6,436 nt of DNA, from positions 1-6,436 of the forward strand of contig CAZJGK010000123.1 in NCBI GenBank assembly GCA_964545545.1, written 5' to 3'. Below the pieces are notes generated by a model. It searched no databases. It was not told the origin of the DNA and saw only the letters and a list, made by a program, of their open reading frames with translations. Made by a program: the position numbers and the translations under genes. Each line of letters starts with the position of its first letter. The stretch's first letter is position 1. Shown here one piece after another: positions 5,117 through 6,436 of the stretch. This stretch comes from JAHJTW01 sp964545545. GTDB lineage: Bacteria > Krumholzibacteriota > Krumholzibacteriia > LZORAL124-64-63.

Positions 5117-6280
5117 GTGAACAGGTCAGCCATTGTAGAGTGGGCTGAAGAGATCTATCTGGATCTCGATTTTACCGTGGTCAAGCAGTGGCTCGGGCAA
5201 AAACCCGGGCGCCGGGCCGCCGGTTACCTTCCTGTCTACGCACCCCGGGAAATCATCCATGCGGCGGGCATGCTTCCGGTCGGCATCCACGGCAGCGGTA
5301 ACATCGAGATCATCCGTGGAGACGCCTTCTACCAGAGCTACATCTGTCACCTGCCCCGCTCCGTGATCGAACTGGCGCAGTCGGGGCGTCTGGACATGCT
5401 TTCGGCGGTCCTGTTCCCCTCCACCTGCGATGTGATCCGCAACCTGTCGGGCATGTGGAAGATCCTCTACCCGGACATGTATGTCCGCTACCTGGATCTG
5501 CCCCAGGTCGCCGACCCGGTCATCGGCGCGGAATTCTGGCGCCGGGAACTGGAGACCATCTACAAGCAGCTGTGCGCCCTCACCGGCCTGGAGATGGACG
5601 ACGACCGGTTGCGGGCCTCCATCACCCTTTACAACGAGATCCGCGAGGTCCTTGGCGAGCTTTACGCCGCCCGCCGGGATCGCCCCTGGCTGGTGCCCAC
5701 CGAGGAATTGTACCTGCTGATGCGGGCGGGGGAACTCTCCCCTCCCGCCGAATTCCTGGCCATGGCGCGCGCCTACCTCGGCGCGATCGAAGAGGGCGAT
5801 CTGCGGCCCAAGGACAAGACCCGGGTCATCATCGTCGGCTCGTTCTGCGAACAGCCGCCCCTGGGGCTCATCAAGACCATCGAACGCGCCGGTTGTTACA
5901 TCGTCGATGATGATTTCCTGGCGGGAAACCGCTTCATGACCCAGGCCGTGCCCCTGGAGGGCGACCCTCTGGGCAACCTCGCCGGCTCGCTGGTGAAGCA
6001 CGCGGTCAAGACTTCCGTCCTGTACGAGCCCGACCCCCGCGGCAAGAAGACCCTCATGCGCAAGCGCGTGGACGCCGCCAAGGCCGACGGGATCATCTTC
6101 GCCGCGGCCAGCTTCTGCGACCCCGCCCTGCTGGACCGCCCCATGCTGCGCGAAGGGGCCGAGGCCGATGGCATCCCCTGCATCGCCTTCAAGTTCGCCG
6201 AGAATTCCGGTCAGTTCCAGCAGTTCCGCGAACAGGCCGGAACCTTCAGCGATTCCATCAAGCTCTGGGGAGACCAGTGA
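5117..6280 (+). CDS. bcrC: benzoyl-CoA reductase subunit C (ATP-dependent, class I)
   Basis: A 387-residue protein recognised as the BcrC/BadD subunit of ATP-dependent benzoyl-CoA reductase, a BcrC-BcrB half that binds substrate and dearomatises the ring with electrons from the BcrA-BcrD ATPase half. Characteristic stretches are PREIIHAAGMLPVGI (43-57), GDAFYQSYIC (68-77), STCDVIRNLSGMW (102-114), GSFCEQPP (241-248), GCYIVDDD (259-266), SFCDPALL (332-339), and NSGQFQ..REQAGTF (363-376). Cys77, Cys104 and Cys334 are the likely iron-sulfur ligands; length matches the family. I chose the GTG at 5117 because the N-terminus then aligns with known BcrC (short leader, then EEIYLDLDFT) and a weak GGGG (5105-5108) lies eight bases upstream. 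A second in-frame GTG is at 5096, and an ATG at 5003 lies ahead of the promoter and is excluded. It resembles the Thauera/Rhodopseudomonas subclass rather than the Azoarcus Bzd type from memory; a methylbenzoyl-CoA (Mbr) enzyme cannot be ruled out. Confidence 0.93.
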   Translation: MNRSAIVEWAEEIYLDLDFTVVKQWLGQKPGRRAAGYLPVYAPREIIHAAGMLPVGIHGSGNIEIIRGDAFYQSYICHLPRSVIELAQSGRLDMLSAVLFPSTCDVIRNLSGMWKILYPDMYVRYLDLPQVADPVIGAEFWRRELETIYKQLCALTGLEMDDDRLRASITLYNEIREVLGELYAARRDRPWLVPTEELYLLMRAGELSPPAEFLAMARAYLGAIEEGDLRPKDKTRVIIVGSFCEQPPLGLIKTIERAGCYIVDDDFLAGNRFMTQAVPLEGDPLGNLAGSLVKHAVKTSVLYEPDPRGKKTLMRKRVDAAKADGIIFAAASFCDPALLDRPMLREGAEADGIPCIAFKFAENSGQFQQFREQAGTFSDSIKLWGDQ

Positions 6281-6436
6281 TGAGCAGGCAGGAACATGAG
6301 GTCCAGAAGGACCAGTCGATGATCATCCAGAAGGAAATGATCGCCGCCCACTATCAGCTCCTCGAAGAAGCGCCCGAGACCAAGGAACCGGTGGTCTACA
6401 CCTTCGTGCCGGGGAACCTGACGGAGCTGATCCGTT
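6280..6436 (+). CDS. bcrB: benzoyl-CoA reductase subunit B, N-terminal 52 residues only
   Basis: The ATG overlaps the bcrC stop by one base (TGATG), and a good Shine-Dalgarno GGGGAG (6267-6272) sits seven bases upstream inside the end of bcrC, so translation is probably coupled. The visible protein contains SMIIQKEMIAAHY (13-25) and TFVPGNLTELI (41-51), which match what I recall of the BcrB N-terminus. The gene is cut by the window edge, so catalytic and cluster-binding residues cannot be inspected. Position directly after bcrC is the order of the Thauera-type bcrCBAD operon; bcrA and bcrD are expected just to the right. Confidence 0.88.
   Translation, partial: MSRQEHEVQKDQSMIIQKEMIAAHYQLLEEAPETKEPVVYTFVPGNLTELIR

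Noticed and set aside
5126..6001. Open frame of 291 codons on the minus strand
   Set aside because: It is antisense to bcrC, whose identity is clear; low-complexity translation without motifs.

Overview
The window is GC-rich throughout its genes and reads as part of a gene cluster for anaerobic degradation of aromatic (benzoyl-CoA type) acids in a bacterium. The anchor is the right end: an intact bcrC-type subunit of ATP-dependent benzoyl-CoA reductase (5117-6280), followed with a one-base overlap by the start of bcrB (6280 to the edge). This is the bcrC-bcrB order of the Thauera/Rhodopseudomonas/Magnetospirillum enzyme. A high-GC proteobacterium fits best. However, the fused dehydrogenase-hydratase and the small CPxC protein are also the kind of genes found in Desulfobacterota and relatives, so the lineage is left open.

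Layout, left to right. (1) 1-939, minus strand: the first 313 residues of a 2-hydroxyacyl-CoA dehydratase/benzoyl-CoA reductase family protein, running off the left edge. (2) 940-1183: a divergent intergenic region with a weak promoter candidate and two competing small hairpins. (3) 1184-3151: a single-chain 3-hydroxyacyl-CoA dehydrogenase plus enoyl-CoA hydratase, with domains in the reverse order of FadB. (4) 3163-4446: a thiolase, 11 bases downstream. (5) 4494-4910: a 138-residue protein with two CPxC pairs (zinc-ribbon-like), after a 47-base gap holding a strong hairpin. (6) 4911-5116: an AT-richer regulatory gap with a good sigma70-type promoter (TTGACA-N17-TATCTT) and an 18-base inverted repeat over the predicted transcription start. 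(7) bcrC and the beginning of bcrB.

Working model (inference): the reductase encoded at the right would dearomatise benzoyl-CoA or a substituted analogue. After ring opening by enzymes not encoded here, the fused hydratase-dehydrogenase and the thiolase would carry out the beta-oxidation steps on the C7 dicarboxyl-CoA (for benzoate, 3-hydroxypimelyl-CoA to 3-oxopimelyl-CoA, then glutaryl-CoA plus acetyl-CoA). The ring-hydration and ring-opening genes (dch, had, oah), bcrA, bcrD and the ferredoxin are not in this window. The less explained parts are the divergent dehydratase-family gene, the CPxC protein between the beta-oxidation and reductase genes, and the operator-like palindrome in front of bcrC. 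No RNA genes, CRISPR arrays, insertion sequences or phage features were seen.
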